From PMG-095 sp037200885 (GTDB taxonomy: Bacteria; Myxococcota_A; Polyangia; Polyangiales; Polyangiaceae), in contig JBBCIN010000002.1 in NCBI GenBank assembly GCA_037200885.1, positions 2,294,001 to 2,358,000 of the forward strand: a stretch of 64,000 nucleotides of DNA. The letters run 5' to 3'. Position 1 is the stretch's first letter; each line of letters starts with the position of its first letter. Position numbers and translations under genes: made by a program. The notes below the pieces were generated by a model. That model worked only from the letters and a program-made list of their open reading frames with translations, ran no database searches and had not been told where the DNA came from. This document shows, piece by piece, positions 34,577 through 41,820 of this stretch.

Positions 34577-35458
34577 ATGGAGCTGCTCACCTTGACCTCG
34601 TACGCCCCGCCCCGCCCAGTGCCGCGCTCGAACCGCCTGTCGGACGCTCCACAAGCGATGCCAGCTCCGGGCCCGCGTCGCGCCTCGCACTCCGCGTTGG
34701 AACTCTTGGTTTCACCGGCCGATCTGAGTGTGGTCTTCCAACCCATCGTGGACATGACGACCGGTGAGTTGTTCGCGCACGAGGCGCTCGTGCGCTGCAG
34801 CGTGCCGGCGCTGAAGAACCCGCTCGTGCTGTTCGAGCGCGCGCTTTCGGTCGGCTGCGCCGGTCGCCTCGGCCGCATGATTCGCGAGATCGCGGTACCG
34901 CTCAGCGCGGGCCGTCCGCTCTTTCTCAACGTGCACCCCCAAGAGTTGCACGAGGCCTGGATCGTGCGCCCGGACGACCCGATCTTCTGCCACGACCACG
35001 TGCTCTACGTGGAAGTGACCGAGGCCATGCCTCTCACCCAACACGAGCTGTGCATGAGCGTCTTGCGCGAGCTGCGCGCGCGCTGCCACGTCGAGCTAGT
35101 GGTCGACGATCTCGGCGCGGGCTACTCGAATTTGAAGCGCATCTTGGATTTACAGCCCAAAATCGTGAAGCTCGATCGCGAGCTGATCATCAACCTCGAT
35201 CGCAACCAGCGCCAGCAGAAGCTGGTCGCGGGCATCGTCCGTATGTGCGTCGATCTCGATGCGATGGTCGTGGCCGAGGGCATCGAGACTGACGAAGAGT
35301 TCATCGCCCTACAGGACATTGGCGTGCACTATGGCCAGGGCTACCTCTTTGCCAGGCCCGCGTACCCGATGCCAGCCGTCACTTGGCCTCCGGATTCGTA
35401 CACCAACGCCAAGCCTGGGCTAAAGCGCGCATCGAGCTATCCGCCGCCCGCGGCCTAG
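34577..35458 (+). CDS. EAL-domain cyclic-di-GMP phosphodiesterase
   Basis: A 293-residue cytoplasmic protein whose single recognisable domain is EAL (about 55-270). Key motifs are VFQPIVDMTTGELFAHEALVR (EAL as E-A-L), FLNVHP, YVEVTEAM, VVDDLGAGYSNL with the metal-binding DD, PKIVKLDRELI with the catalytic Lys, VVAEGIE and GQGYLFARP. All metal and general-base positions look intact, so it is probably an active phosphodiesterase. ATG 34577 is preferred; an upstream GTG at 34559 would add six residues. No GGDEF or receiver domain is attached. Confidence 0.9.
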   Translation: MELLTLTSYAPPRPVPRSNRLSDAPQAMPAPGPRRASHSALELLVSPADLSVVFQPIVDMTTGELFAHEALVRCSVPALKNPLVLFERALSVGCAGRLGRMIREIAVPLSAGRPLFLNVHPQELHEAWIVRPDDPIFCHDHVLYVEVTEAMPLTQHELCMSVLRELRARCHVELVVDDLGAGYSNLKRILDLQPKIVKLDRELIINLDRNQRQQKLVAGIVRMCVDLDAMVVAEGIETDEEFIALQDIGVHYGQGYLFARPAYPMPAVTWPPDSYTNAKPGLKRASSYPPPAA

Positions 35459-35579
35459 CGCTTGGCGGGGTCGAGGTGACCGCATCGGGGGACAGGTGGC
35501 GATCACGGTGATGCGTCGACGACACGGCGCGCTCCGAGGTGCGCTGCTGGATCGCGATCGCCCCCTTTGGCAAACGGGC

Positions 35580-36179
35580 TCAGAGCGCGGCTAGTACCGC
35601 TTCGACATGTCCGGGAACGCGCACGCCGTTCCAGGACTTGGCGATCTTGCCGGTTTTGTCGACGATGAACGTGCTCCGCTGCACGCCCATGTATTCGCGA
35701 CCGTAGTTGAGCTTTTTGATCCAAATGCCGTAAGCGCCGATCAGCGTTTTGTCGACGTCGGACAGGAGCGTGAAGTTGAGGCCGTACTTCTCTTTGAACT
35801 TCGCGTGGCGCTTGGGATCGTCCGGGCTGACGCCGAGCACTCGTACCTTTGCGCTGTTGAACGCCTTGAGGTTGTCGCGAAAATCGCACGCCTCCTTGGT
35901 GCAACCCGGTGTGTCGTCTTTCGGATAGAAATAGATCACGTACGGTTTGCCAGCGAGGCTGGCCGAGCTGACCACGCCGCCGGTTTCGTCGGGCAGCGCG
36001 AACGCGGGCGCCTTGCTGCCTTCGGCGAGGCCGGCGCTCGAAGCTGCCGCTGCCGTCTTGGCGGAAGCGGCGGGCTTGGCGGGCGATTTCTTGGTCGGCT
36101 GGGGCGCCGCCTTCGCGGTTTTCACCGGCGACGCTTTGCTGGGTGCGCTGGGTTTTGCTTTGCTTTTCTTGGCTGCCAT
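35580..36179 (-). CDS. BCP/PrxQ-type peroxiredoxin with Lys/Ala-rich N-terminal tail
   Basis: Thiol peroxidase of 199 residues that reduces peroxides. The peroxidatic Cys is C93 in DDTPGCTKEAC and the resolving Cys is C98, the typical PrxQ spacing of five. Residues 1-46 are an unusual Lys/Ala/Pro/Ser tail (AAKKSKAKPSAPSKASPVK and similar), like histone-H1 C-terminal repeats, placed before the normal start of BCP proteins. ATG 36179 has GGAG 6 nt upstream; ATG 36191 would add four residues. The tail could bind DNA or another polyanion. Confidence 0.88.
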   Translation of the reverse strand: MAAKKSKAKPSAPSKASPVKTAKAAPQPTKKSPAKPAASAKTAAAASSAGLAEGSKAPAFALPDETGGVVSSASLAGKPYVIYFYPKDDTPGCTKEACDFRDNLKAFNSAKVRVLGVSPDDPKRHAKFKEKYGLNFTLLSDVDKTLIGAYGIWIKKLNYGREYMGVQRSTFIVDKTGKIAKSWNGVRVPGHVEAVLAAL

Positions 36180-36311
36180 CCGAAGCTCCATCGCGACGTA
36201 TCCTGAGCGTCGCTTTCGCGCCTCGAAGCTATCACGATGCCTCGATTTGCCGACACCCGGCGCCAGGACCAGCCCTTGTCGGCCGCGACGATTCGAGTAA
36301 ATTGCGCCGCG

Positions 36312-36794
36312 ATGCTCGAACTCCCCGACCCAGGCCTGTACCGCACCACGCAACCCCTGCCCGGCCACGAAGCTACCTTCCCCGCCGGCGTGCTCGTCTA
36401 CGTTGGACAGCCGTCGAACGGCGGCGTGAAGTTCGTCGTTCGCCCCGCAGACAATCGTCGCAACCGCTGGTTCTGGCGCGAGCCAATCACACCGCTGCGC
36501 TCCACTAGCTGGGCCAAGACGCTGAAGCAGTTGCCCTCGGAAGGTTTCTACGTCTTGCCCGAAGCGCTCGAGTTCGAGGGCGGTGGCCGCTGGCTCAAGA
36601 ATGCCATCGTGCAACTCGGCTACAACGAAAATGGTGTTGGCATCTTGTTCGTTGGCGAGTGGGCAGAGGACGCAGAAGAGAACGTCCTACGCTTCAGTGA
36701 TCGTGGGCTATTGATCGACGACTCGCTCTTGTCACGCCTGATCTGGGCGCCGATCTTGCCGCTACGTCCGACGGCCGCCAACACCAACGCCTGA
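36312..36794 (+). CDS. Conserved hypothetical protein
   Basis: A 160-residue soluble protein starting at ATG 36312 (MLELPDPGLYRTTQPLPG). It is beta-rich, with repeated turns (VLVYVGQPSNGGVKFVVRPADNRRNRWFW, GVGILFVGEW) and ends with SRLIWAPILPLRP. I do not recognise the family. It lies between the peroxiredoxin and superoxide dismutase genes but on the opposite strand, so a shared stress role is not implied. Confidence 0.6.
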   Translation: MLELPDPGLYRTTQPLPGHEATFPAGVLVYVGQPSNGGVKFVVRPADNRRNRWFWREPITPLRSTSWAKTLKQLPSEGFYVLPEALEFEGGGRWLKNAIVQLGYNENGVGILFVGEWAEDAEENVLRFSDRGLLIDDSLLSRLIWAPILPLRPTAANTNA

Positions 36795-36821
36795 CGGAGT
36801 CCATTCGAGAAGTGGAGACGT

Positions 36822-36854
36822 GAGCGGCTTCAGCCCCGGCGGTCGAAGCCGCTC
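36822..36854. terminator. Terminator between convergent genes
   Basis: A 10-bp stem (GAGCGGCTTC with GAAGCCGCTC) around a 13-nt loop, followed by GTTCGT on the plus strand. It sits between the hypothetical gene ending at 36794 and the superoxide dismutase gene ending at 36892. Confidence 0.65.
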
Positions 36855-36891
36855 GTTCGTCCCTGACAGCGCGACGCGCGCCGTCAGCTCA

Positions 36892-37479
36892 TCACTTCGC
36901 GGCGGCCAGATTTTTGGCCACGAAATCCCAGTTCAACAGTTTGTCGCAAAAGGCTTCCAAAAAGCCCTTTCGGTTGTTGCGATGGTCCAGGTAGTACGCG
37001 TGCTCCCAGACGTCGCACACCAAGAGCGGCACGTCCGCGGTGGTGAGCGGAGTCTCGGCGTTGGGCGTCTTCACGATCTTGCCCTTGCCGCCGTCGAGCA
37101 CGAGCCAGGCCCAGCCCGAACCGAATTGGGTGAGCCCAGCTTGGATGAAATCGGTCTTGAACTTATCCCAACCACCGAGGCCAGTGATCAAATCGGCCAC
37201 GGGACCCTCGGGGGGGGCGCCGCCGCCGTTCGGCTTCATGCTCTCCCAGAAGAACGTGTGGTTCCAAACCTGAGCCGCGTTGTTGAACACGGGACCCGAG
37301 CTCGACTTGATGATCTCGACGAGGCTCTTCGACTCTTCCGGCTTGCCGGCGATCAGACCATTCAGGGTCGTCGCGTAAGTCTTGTGATGCTTCTCGTAGT
37401 GGTAGTCGAACGTCTCTTGCTTCATGACCGGCTCGAGCGCGGTTTTCGCGTACGGGAGCGGGGGGACTTCAATTGCCAT
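36892..37479 (-). CDS. sodB: Iron-type superoxide dismutase
   Basis: Dismutates superoxide; 195 residues, normal length. Metal ligands are H27 (YHYEKHHKTY), H74 (QVWNHTFFW) and the Asp and His in CDVWEHAYYLDH. A Gln four residues before H74 (AAQVWNH) is the usual mark of iron enzymes, whereas manganese enzymes carry this Gln elsewhere. ATG 37479 has AGGAG-like sequence upstream (CTAGGAGTCAGCA). No secretion signal, so cytoplasmic. Confidence 0.94.
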   Translation of the reverse strand: MAIEVPPLPYAKTALEPVMKQETFDYHYEKHHKTYATTLNGLIAGKPEESKSLVEIIKSSSGPVFNNAAQVWNHTFFWESMKPNGGGAPPEGPVADLITGLGGWDKFKTDFIQAGLTQFGSGWAWLVLDGGKGKIVKTPNAETPLTTADVPLLVCDVWEHAYYLDHRNNRKGFLEAFCDKLLNWDFVAKNLAAAK

Positions 37480-37576
37480 TGCTGACTCCTAGGGTTGCCT
37501 TGTTTCCGGCTCGGAAATCTCGGGGCAGAGCACCTCTCTGTCAACGGCCAAGCGCGCGTTTCGGCATTTTTGTGCA

Positions 37577-38443
37577 ATGTCCGTCGTGTCCGTCGCGCCA
37601 AAGGCAAATCCCGTGACCCCGGCCGCCGACCTGGTGTCGGACCTGAGCACGACTTCGTTGCTCGATTTGTACTACGACGTGGATGTCGCGGCTTTGTTGC
37701 CACGGCTTCGCGATCGCTTCGTGCAGCTGGGCCGCGACGCCGCCACCGACGCATTCTTGGCGCAAGCGGGCCGCGGGCGGCACTCCTGGTGGCGCACCCA
37801 GCTGCATCGCTTGATTCGGCAATTCATGTCCGACTTCGACGCGAACGGCCTACTCGACATGTATCCGCTATTCGTGGCCAGCACCGAACATTGGCGGCGC
37901 TTGCTCGGGCCGCAGCGCATCGCCCGCCTGCTGGACGTCGGCGCTGGCTCGGGCAACGTCACGCGAACCCTCGCCCCACTTGCCGAACACGTGGTCACCA
38001 CCGAGCTCTCACGCCATATGGCCGAACGATTGCGTCGTTCCGGCCTCGAGTGTCATGAATTGGACCTCGCCGAGCGGGATTTGCCGGGGGCACCGTTCGA
38101 GCTCATCGCTTGCCTCAACGTGCTCGATCGCACGGCGCGACCGCGCCGGTTGCTGCGCCGGATGTACGAAAGGCTCGAGCCCGACGGGCGACTCTTGATC
38201 GCGCTCGCCTTGCCCTACAGTCCGTTTTTCTTTCGCGGCAACAGCACCCCCGAACCCCTGGAACGACTTGCTTGTGCCGAGCCGAGTTGGGAAGGTGCGG
38301 TGAACAGCTTGGTCGAACGCGAGCTCGAGCCGCTTGGGTTCACGGTGGTCGCGCTGTCGCGCACACCCTACCTGTCATTCGGCGATGCCAAGAGCGGCCT
38401 GTACGAGCTCGACGACGCACTGCTCGTCTGCCAAAAAGCGTGA
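37577..38443 (+). CDS. METTL9/DREV-family methyltransferase
   Basis: A 288-residue protein with a class-I SAM-dependent methyltransferase fold: motif I LLDVGAGSGNVTRTLAP, TTELSRHMAERLRRSG and the post-core ELIACLNVLDRTARPRRLLRRMYERLEP. The C-terminal part (ALALPYSPF, SWEGAVNSL, LGFTVVALSRTPYLSFGD, YELDDALLVC) matches the DREV/METTL9 family, which in animals methylates histidine in proteins. The N-terminal FVASTEHWRRLL block is also typical. A bacterial member is unusual; its substrate is unknown and no partner gene is adjacent. Confidence 0.85.
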   Translation: MSVVSVAPKANPVTPAADLVSDLSTTSLLDLYYDVDVAALLPRLRDRFVQLGRDAATDAFLAQAGRGRHSWWRTQLHRLIRQFMSDFDANGLLDMYPLFVASTEHWRRLLGPQRIARLLDVGAGSGNVTRTLAPLAEHVVTTELSRHMAERLRRSGLECHELDLAERDLPGAPFELIACLNVLDRTARPRRLLRRMYERLEPDGRLLIALALPYSPFFFRGNSTPEPLERLACAEPSWEGAVNSLVERELEPLGFTVVALSRTPYLSFGDAKSGLYELDDALLVCQKA

Positions 38444-38610
38444 GCCTCCGGCTGCTCAGATTGAAACCCGAGTTCGGGCTGCGTTTCCGCGCTTCAGTTG
38501 CCGAGAGCCCTCGCCGTCAATCGTGGGATTCTTCGAGCGTGGCGAGAAGAACTTCGTCGTCAACAAGTGATGACGCGCCAAGGAGCGCTTCGGCGGTCTT
38601 CTGATTGGTT

Positions 38611-38639
38611 GGTACGCGCTGTTCGACGCAGTGCGTACC
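38611..38639. terminator. Candidate bidirectional stem-loop
   Basis: GGTACGC and GCGTACC form a 7-bp stem around a 15-nt interior that can pair further. It lies just beyond the end of the minus-strand gene at 38646 and downstream of the methyltransferase gene ending at 38443. Confidence 0.45.
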
Positions 38640-38645
38640 AGCAAC

Positions 38646-39386
38646 TCACTTCAGCTCGCAGCCCGTAGCGCGCGCTTCCTGGACGAACCAACGCGCGCCC
38701 AGCTTGAAGCAAATCGTCGCGCTCTTCTGGCCATCGCTCGACGAGACGCGAAATTTGAAATCAGGCATTTCCGCCCTGCCGTTCCGCACCGTAACCGCTC
38801 CTGCGCAGTCCACGTCGCGGAACTGGCCCGTATTCGTCGAGCCGTCATAGCCGTTGATCAGTACGTATTGCTCGGCCAACGCGCACGCGAACGGATGATC
38901 CAACGCCGCGCCCTCGGGATGCGCCGCGATCTGCTTGCTCAACTCGTTCTTACGCGCCTCCACCCGAGCGTTGTCCGCGCGAACGTCCACGGCAATCCAG
39001 ATCCAGAACCCGACGCACAGGACGCCCGTAACCACCGAGCAAAGGAGACCCACCGGAGCGCGCGTCGGCAGCTGAGCGCCCGCCTCGCGCGCCGAAGCCT
39101 GCGCGCGTTTGAAGGCCAAAAACGACAGCACGTTGAAGATCGGCAAACAGGGAAAGACGAAGCTCAATAGGCCCCACATCAGCGCCCGGCTCGCCGCCTG
39201 CTCGGTCGTGCCCTGAAGCTTGACCCTCAGCACCGCCAGTTGCGCATTCAGCGTCGCCTGCTCATGTGCTCGTCGCGCCGCCTCTGCGGCAAGCGCGGCC
39301 TGCGCCGCCCCCGAGACCGTCCCGCAATATCCGCACTGGTCCGTATTCGGAGGCAAACCGGCGCCGCAGCGCTCGCAGGTGAACAT
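38646..39386 (-). CDS. Zinc-ribbon membrane protein
   Basis: A 246-residue protein. ATG 39386 begins MFTCERCGAGLPPNTDQCGYCG, a four-Cys zinc ribbon (C4, C7, C18, C21). A charged helix (about 25-60) leads to two membrane spans (about 68-88 and 108-130), then an extracytoplasmic domain with paired Cys (FACALAEQYV, VDCAGAV, ATICFKLG, ATGCELK). Function unknown. It is the last host gene before the element and is divergent from the tRNA-Leu promoter. Confidence 0.7.
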   Translation of the reverse strand: MFTCERCGAGLPPNTDQCGYCGTVSGAAQAALAAEAARRAHEQATLNAQLAVLRVKLQGTTEQAASRALMWGLLSFVFPCLPIFNVLSFLAFKRAQASAREAGAQLPTRAPVGLLCSVVTGVLCVGFWIWIAVDVRADNARVEARKNELSKQIAAHPEGAALDHPFACALAEQYVLINGYDGSTNTGQFRDVDCAGAVTVRNGRAEMPDFKFRVSSSDGQKSATICFKLGARWFVQEARATGCELK

Positions 39387-39482
39387 GGCTCGGCCCCAGG
39401 CTACTCCGCCCACCCGACCGCCCGAAAGTACGAGACCTCGCGCGTCGCCAGACCGGCCCGAAACGCTCAAGTGACAAACCCA

Positions 39483-39512
39483 CTGGACAAGCGCAACGGA
39501 CGCAACTACAGG
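39483..39512 (+). promoter_or_regulatory. Host-side tRNA-Leu promoter candidate (left copy)
   Basis: TGGACA at 39484-39489 (close to the -35 consensus) and a conserved AACTACAGG block at 39504-39512 precede the tRNA 5' half at 39527. Both blocks reappear with the same spacing before the intact tRNA at 54495. Before integration this was the natural promoter side of the tRNA gene. Now it points into the element's left-end genes. Confidence 0.5.
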
Positions 39513-39517
39513 AACTT

Positions 39518-39565
<48 letters not shown>

Positions 39566-39627
39566 GCCGCGCGGGGAAAGCCAAAAACCAGGATCCTTCG
39601 GAAAAGCTCGACTCGGCGAAACGCTCA

Positions 39628-39837
39628 GTGACGCCCCCCGTCGATGGTACGGGGCCGTCCCGGGGCGATGCCGACCCGATCGAGCAGGCGCTAGCCGACG
39701 CCATCACCAAGGCCGCGGCCGCCGGCGCGTTCGACGTGTTGCCGAAGCTGGTGACCGAACTGGAGGCCCGTCGAAAGGCTCGGCTCGAGGTGGTGGACCT
39801 TGCCGCCGAGCGGGCTCGGCGCGAGCCTAAGCGCTGA
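39628..39837 (+). CDS. Stranded integrase C-terminal tail / small helical protein
   Basis: GTG 39628 gives a 69-residue helical protein (DPIEQALADAITKAAAAGAFDV, then a Glu/Arg-rich coiled helix). The same frame is open upstream through attL to 39475. It is in the same register relative to the 48-bp repeat as the integrase gene at the other end. In the excised circle, codons 39565-39834 (90 residues) would continue the integrase after its residue 467. In the integrated state it may be translated alone. Its TGA abuts the next ATG (TGAATG), so the two are coupled. Confidence 0.65.
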   Translation: MTPPVDGTGPSRGDADPIEQALADAITKAAAAGAFDVLPKLVTELEARRKARLEVVDLAAERARREPKR

Positions 39838-40968
39838 ATGGCCGAGCCGATGCTGCTCACCCGAAAGGAGGCGGCCGCGTTCGTGGGGCGGAAGCTCCGC
39901 AGTTTCGAGACGCGCGTGCACCCGCACGTGGCGCATTACCGCAAGGGGCGCGAGTTTCTCTACTCCGAGGCTGATCTTGCGGCCTGGCTCGAGCGGCAGC
40001 GGGTCGGCGGACCGATTGCAGCAGCAGCGCCGCCTGCACACATCTACCAGGTTGCCGGGCCCAAATCAGCCCGCGAACAAGAGATCCTGTCGAGGATCCG
40101 CGGCGAACGCAAACCGACCAAGCCTGAACGAAAGACCGCCGAAGAGCGAATCGCGGCGATGCCGCCCGAGCAACGCGCGCGTTTCGAGTCGCAGAGCGAC
40201 GGCTCTGACATTGGGTTCGAAGACTTTCCGCCGGCACCGGTCGAGTCGGTGTCCACAGAAGACCTGCTCGCTCGCAAGAAGGCAGGCAAAGCCACCGTTC
40301 CCGAGCTCATGGCGCTGAAGCGCCGCGGCGCCATACGCACGATTCAGGACGAACCGCTCGAGATGGGCCCGCGCGAGCGCTCGAAAGCGGTGGAAGCAGC
40401 AAAGCGGATTAGGGCGACGTTCCTTGAGCTACAGCCGCTCGAGTCGTTCGTGGCGCGGATCCGAAATGACCTGGGACGAAGCTCTGGACCGCAGTTCCCC
40501 GACGTCAGGACTCTGGAGACCCTTAGGGCGGTGCAGCGGCTGCTCGGTGAGCAGGTTCCGTCGCCAAACGAGCCAAAGAACGAAGCGGCAATCTGGGCAA
40601 TGGGCGAGCTCGATACCGCGGTGGAAATGCTCGCAGGGATGATTGGCCCACTACGGGAGAGCGACCAGAGCAACGAGCGACGACTCGCAATGCACATCGT
40701 GGCTCGCTTCGTTGGTCGTTTAGGACCCCAAGCAACCGCGAAGGAAGAGCTGCTTGCCGCGATCCCGGTTGAGCGGTGGCAGCAAGCCATCTCAGCCTGG
40801 CATGGCCGAGAACGACCTAAGCGCGGGGGTGCTCGCGGCAGGGTGCCCTACAATCCCGACAAGGTCCTGCATGAGCTATTAGCGCTCGACGGCAAGGTCA
40901 AAAACTTCGGCGACACGCTCGACGTGGGTCTCAAGCGACTCGGCATCCCTCGGCCCAAAAAGCAATAG
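39838..40968 (+). CDS. Putative excisionase-like/MerR-type DNA-binding protein with long C-terminal region
   Basis: A 376-residue protein. Residues 1-55 (LLTRKEAAAFVGRKLRSFET, then REFLYSEADLAAWLERQRVG) form a winged-helix helix-turn-helix of the excisionase/HTH_17 type, which reads a helix plus wing and ends in DLAAWL. The remaining 320 residues are helical and unrecognised, far longer than ordinary excisionases (about 70 residues). The location at the attL end, coupled to the integrase tail frame, fits a role in directionality of recombination or left-end regulation. Confidence 0.65.
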   Translation: MAEPMLLTRKEAAAFVGRKLRSFETRVHPHVAHYRKGREFLYSEADLAAWLERQRVGGPIAAAAPPAHIYQVAGPKSAREQEILSRIRGERKPTKPERKTAEERIAAMPPEQRARFESQSDGSDIGFEDFPPAPVESVSTEDLLARKKAGKATVPELMALKRRGAIRTIQDEPLEMGPRERSKAVEAAKRIRATFLELQPLESFVARIRNDLGRSSGPQFPDVRTLETLRAVQRLLGEQVPSPNEPKNEAAIWAMGELDTAVEMLAGMIGPLRESDQSNERRLAMHIVARFVGRLGPQATAKEELLAAIPVERWQQAISAWHGRERPKRGGARGRVPYNPDKVLHELLALDGKVKNFGDTLDVGLKRLGIPRPKKQ

Positions 40969-41021
40969 CGGTCGCCGGAATCGTTTTGCCGGTGCGCGGC
41001 AAGATGCTGCACCACTGTGGC

Positions 41022-41213
41022 ATGAGCGAACCGACCACGTTGTTGGGTGACGCGCACGCCGCAAGACTCGTCGCGGTGCGAGCGGCATGTGATCCGCGAA
41101 CGATTCAACGATTCGTCCGGGGCGAGAAGGTTCGCTCCACCACATCGGCGAGGATCCGAGAAGCGCTCACCGAGCTCGGGTACGCGCCCGTCAGTGAGCC
41201 CGCGGTCAGATGA
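41022..41213 (+). CDS. Small helix-turn-helix protein (Cro/LacI-like)
   Basis: A 63-residue protein from ATG 41022. The segment ARLVAVRAACDPRTIQRFVRGEKVRSTTSARIREALTELGY is a typical lambda-Cro/LacI-type HTH, with RTIQRFVRG as recognition helix region and ARIREALTELGY as the closing helix. It probably regulates element transcription. Its stop overlaps the next start (ATGA). Confidence 0.65.
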   Translation: MSEPTTLLGDAHAARLVAVRAACDPRTIQRFVRGEKVRSTTSARIREALTELGYAPVSEPAVR

Positions 41214-41485
41214 GCGCTCGGTCAACTGTCACGCCCGTCATCCTAGGCCCAGCCAATTCCGAGGCCGCGACGGGTTGGAGCTGGCCATTCGTGAAGGCCC
41301 GGGCTCGCGAGCTCGGCGTGCCGGTCGTTGGCACCGGTAAGAAACTTGGCGTGCCCGCCGCGGCGTTCCTGACCGCGCTCGAGCGCGCGGCTCAAGCGAT
41401 CACTCTCCAAGAGCCCCCTGCCCTTTCGACTGAGGAGATCGCGGCGCAAGTCCGCTCGGTGCTCGGAAGGCGGCGGGCGGGGTGA
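41210..41485 (+). CDS. Small hypothetical, possibly DNA-binding
   Basis: A 91-residue protein. The core TGWSWPFVKARARELGVPVVGTGKKLGVPAAAFLTALER resembles a single HTH with a wing, in which an element-specific site would be read. It overlaps both neighbours by 4 bp (ATGA in, GTGA out), so it belongs to the early operon. Family not recognised. Confidence 0.6.
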   Translation: MSARSTVTPVILGPANSEAATGWSWPFVKARARELGVPVVGTGKKLGVPAAAFLTALERAAQAITLQEPPALSTEEIAAQVRSVLGRRRAG

Positions 41486-41820
41486 GCGCCAAACCGTACC
41501 CCGAAGACGTGCTCGTAGGCTCGGGTGGGTTTTGGACCAGGTGCGCACTTGCCGTTTCGATGGACGACACGGCAGCCGGCATGGAGCTGCTCCGCGACAT
41601 GCACGCCTGCGAGGGCAAGATCTACCTCAGCATCGTTCCCAACACCCAGGAGCGCGCAGCCCTGGCCGCCGCTGCCGGCTTCAAGGGCCTCCCGATGCCC
41701 GCCAAGTTCGGGGGCACCTGCGCGGTCTGTTCAGGACGCTTCCCCGCCGGCGCGCAGATCCTGTACGACCGCGATCGTAAGCGGGCCGCACACAACCAGT
41801 GCGGAGAGATTGCCGAGTGA
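41482..41820 (+). CDS. Small protein with C-terminal Cys motif
   Basis: A 112-residue protein from GTG 41482 (GTGA overlap). The C-terminal part carries CAVCSGRFPAGAQILYDRDRKRAAHNQC, a treble-clef-like zinc site with the pattern seen in many phage-encoded small proteins. The N-terminal half is alpha/beta (AAGMELLRDMHACEG, ERAALAAAAGFKG). Its GTGA overlap with the helicase gene suggests a replication-linked function, but no family is recognised. Confidence 0.6.
   Translation: MSAKPYPEDVLVGSGGFWTRCALAVSMDDTAAGMELLRDMHACEGKIYLSIVPNTQERAALAAAAGFKGLPMPAKFGGTCAVCSGRFPAGAQILYDRDRKRAAHNQCGEIAE

Noticed and set aside
34291..34929. 212-codon minus-strand frame before and over the EAL gene
   Set aside because: Covers the intergenic region and the EAL gene antisense; composition is shadow-like and the EAL gene is certain.
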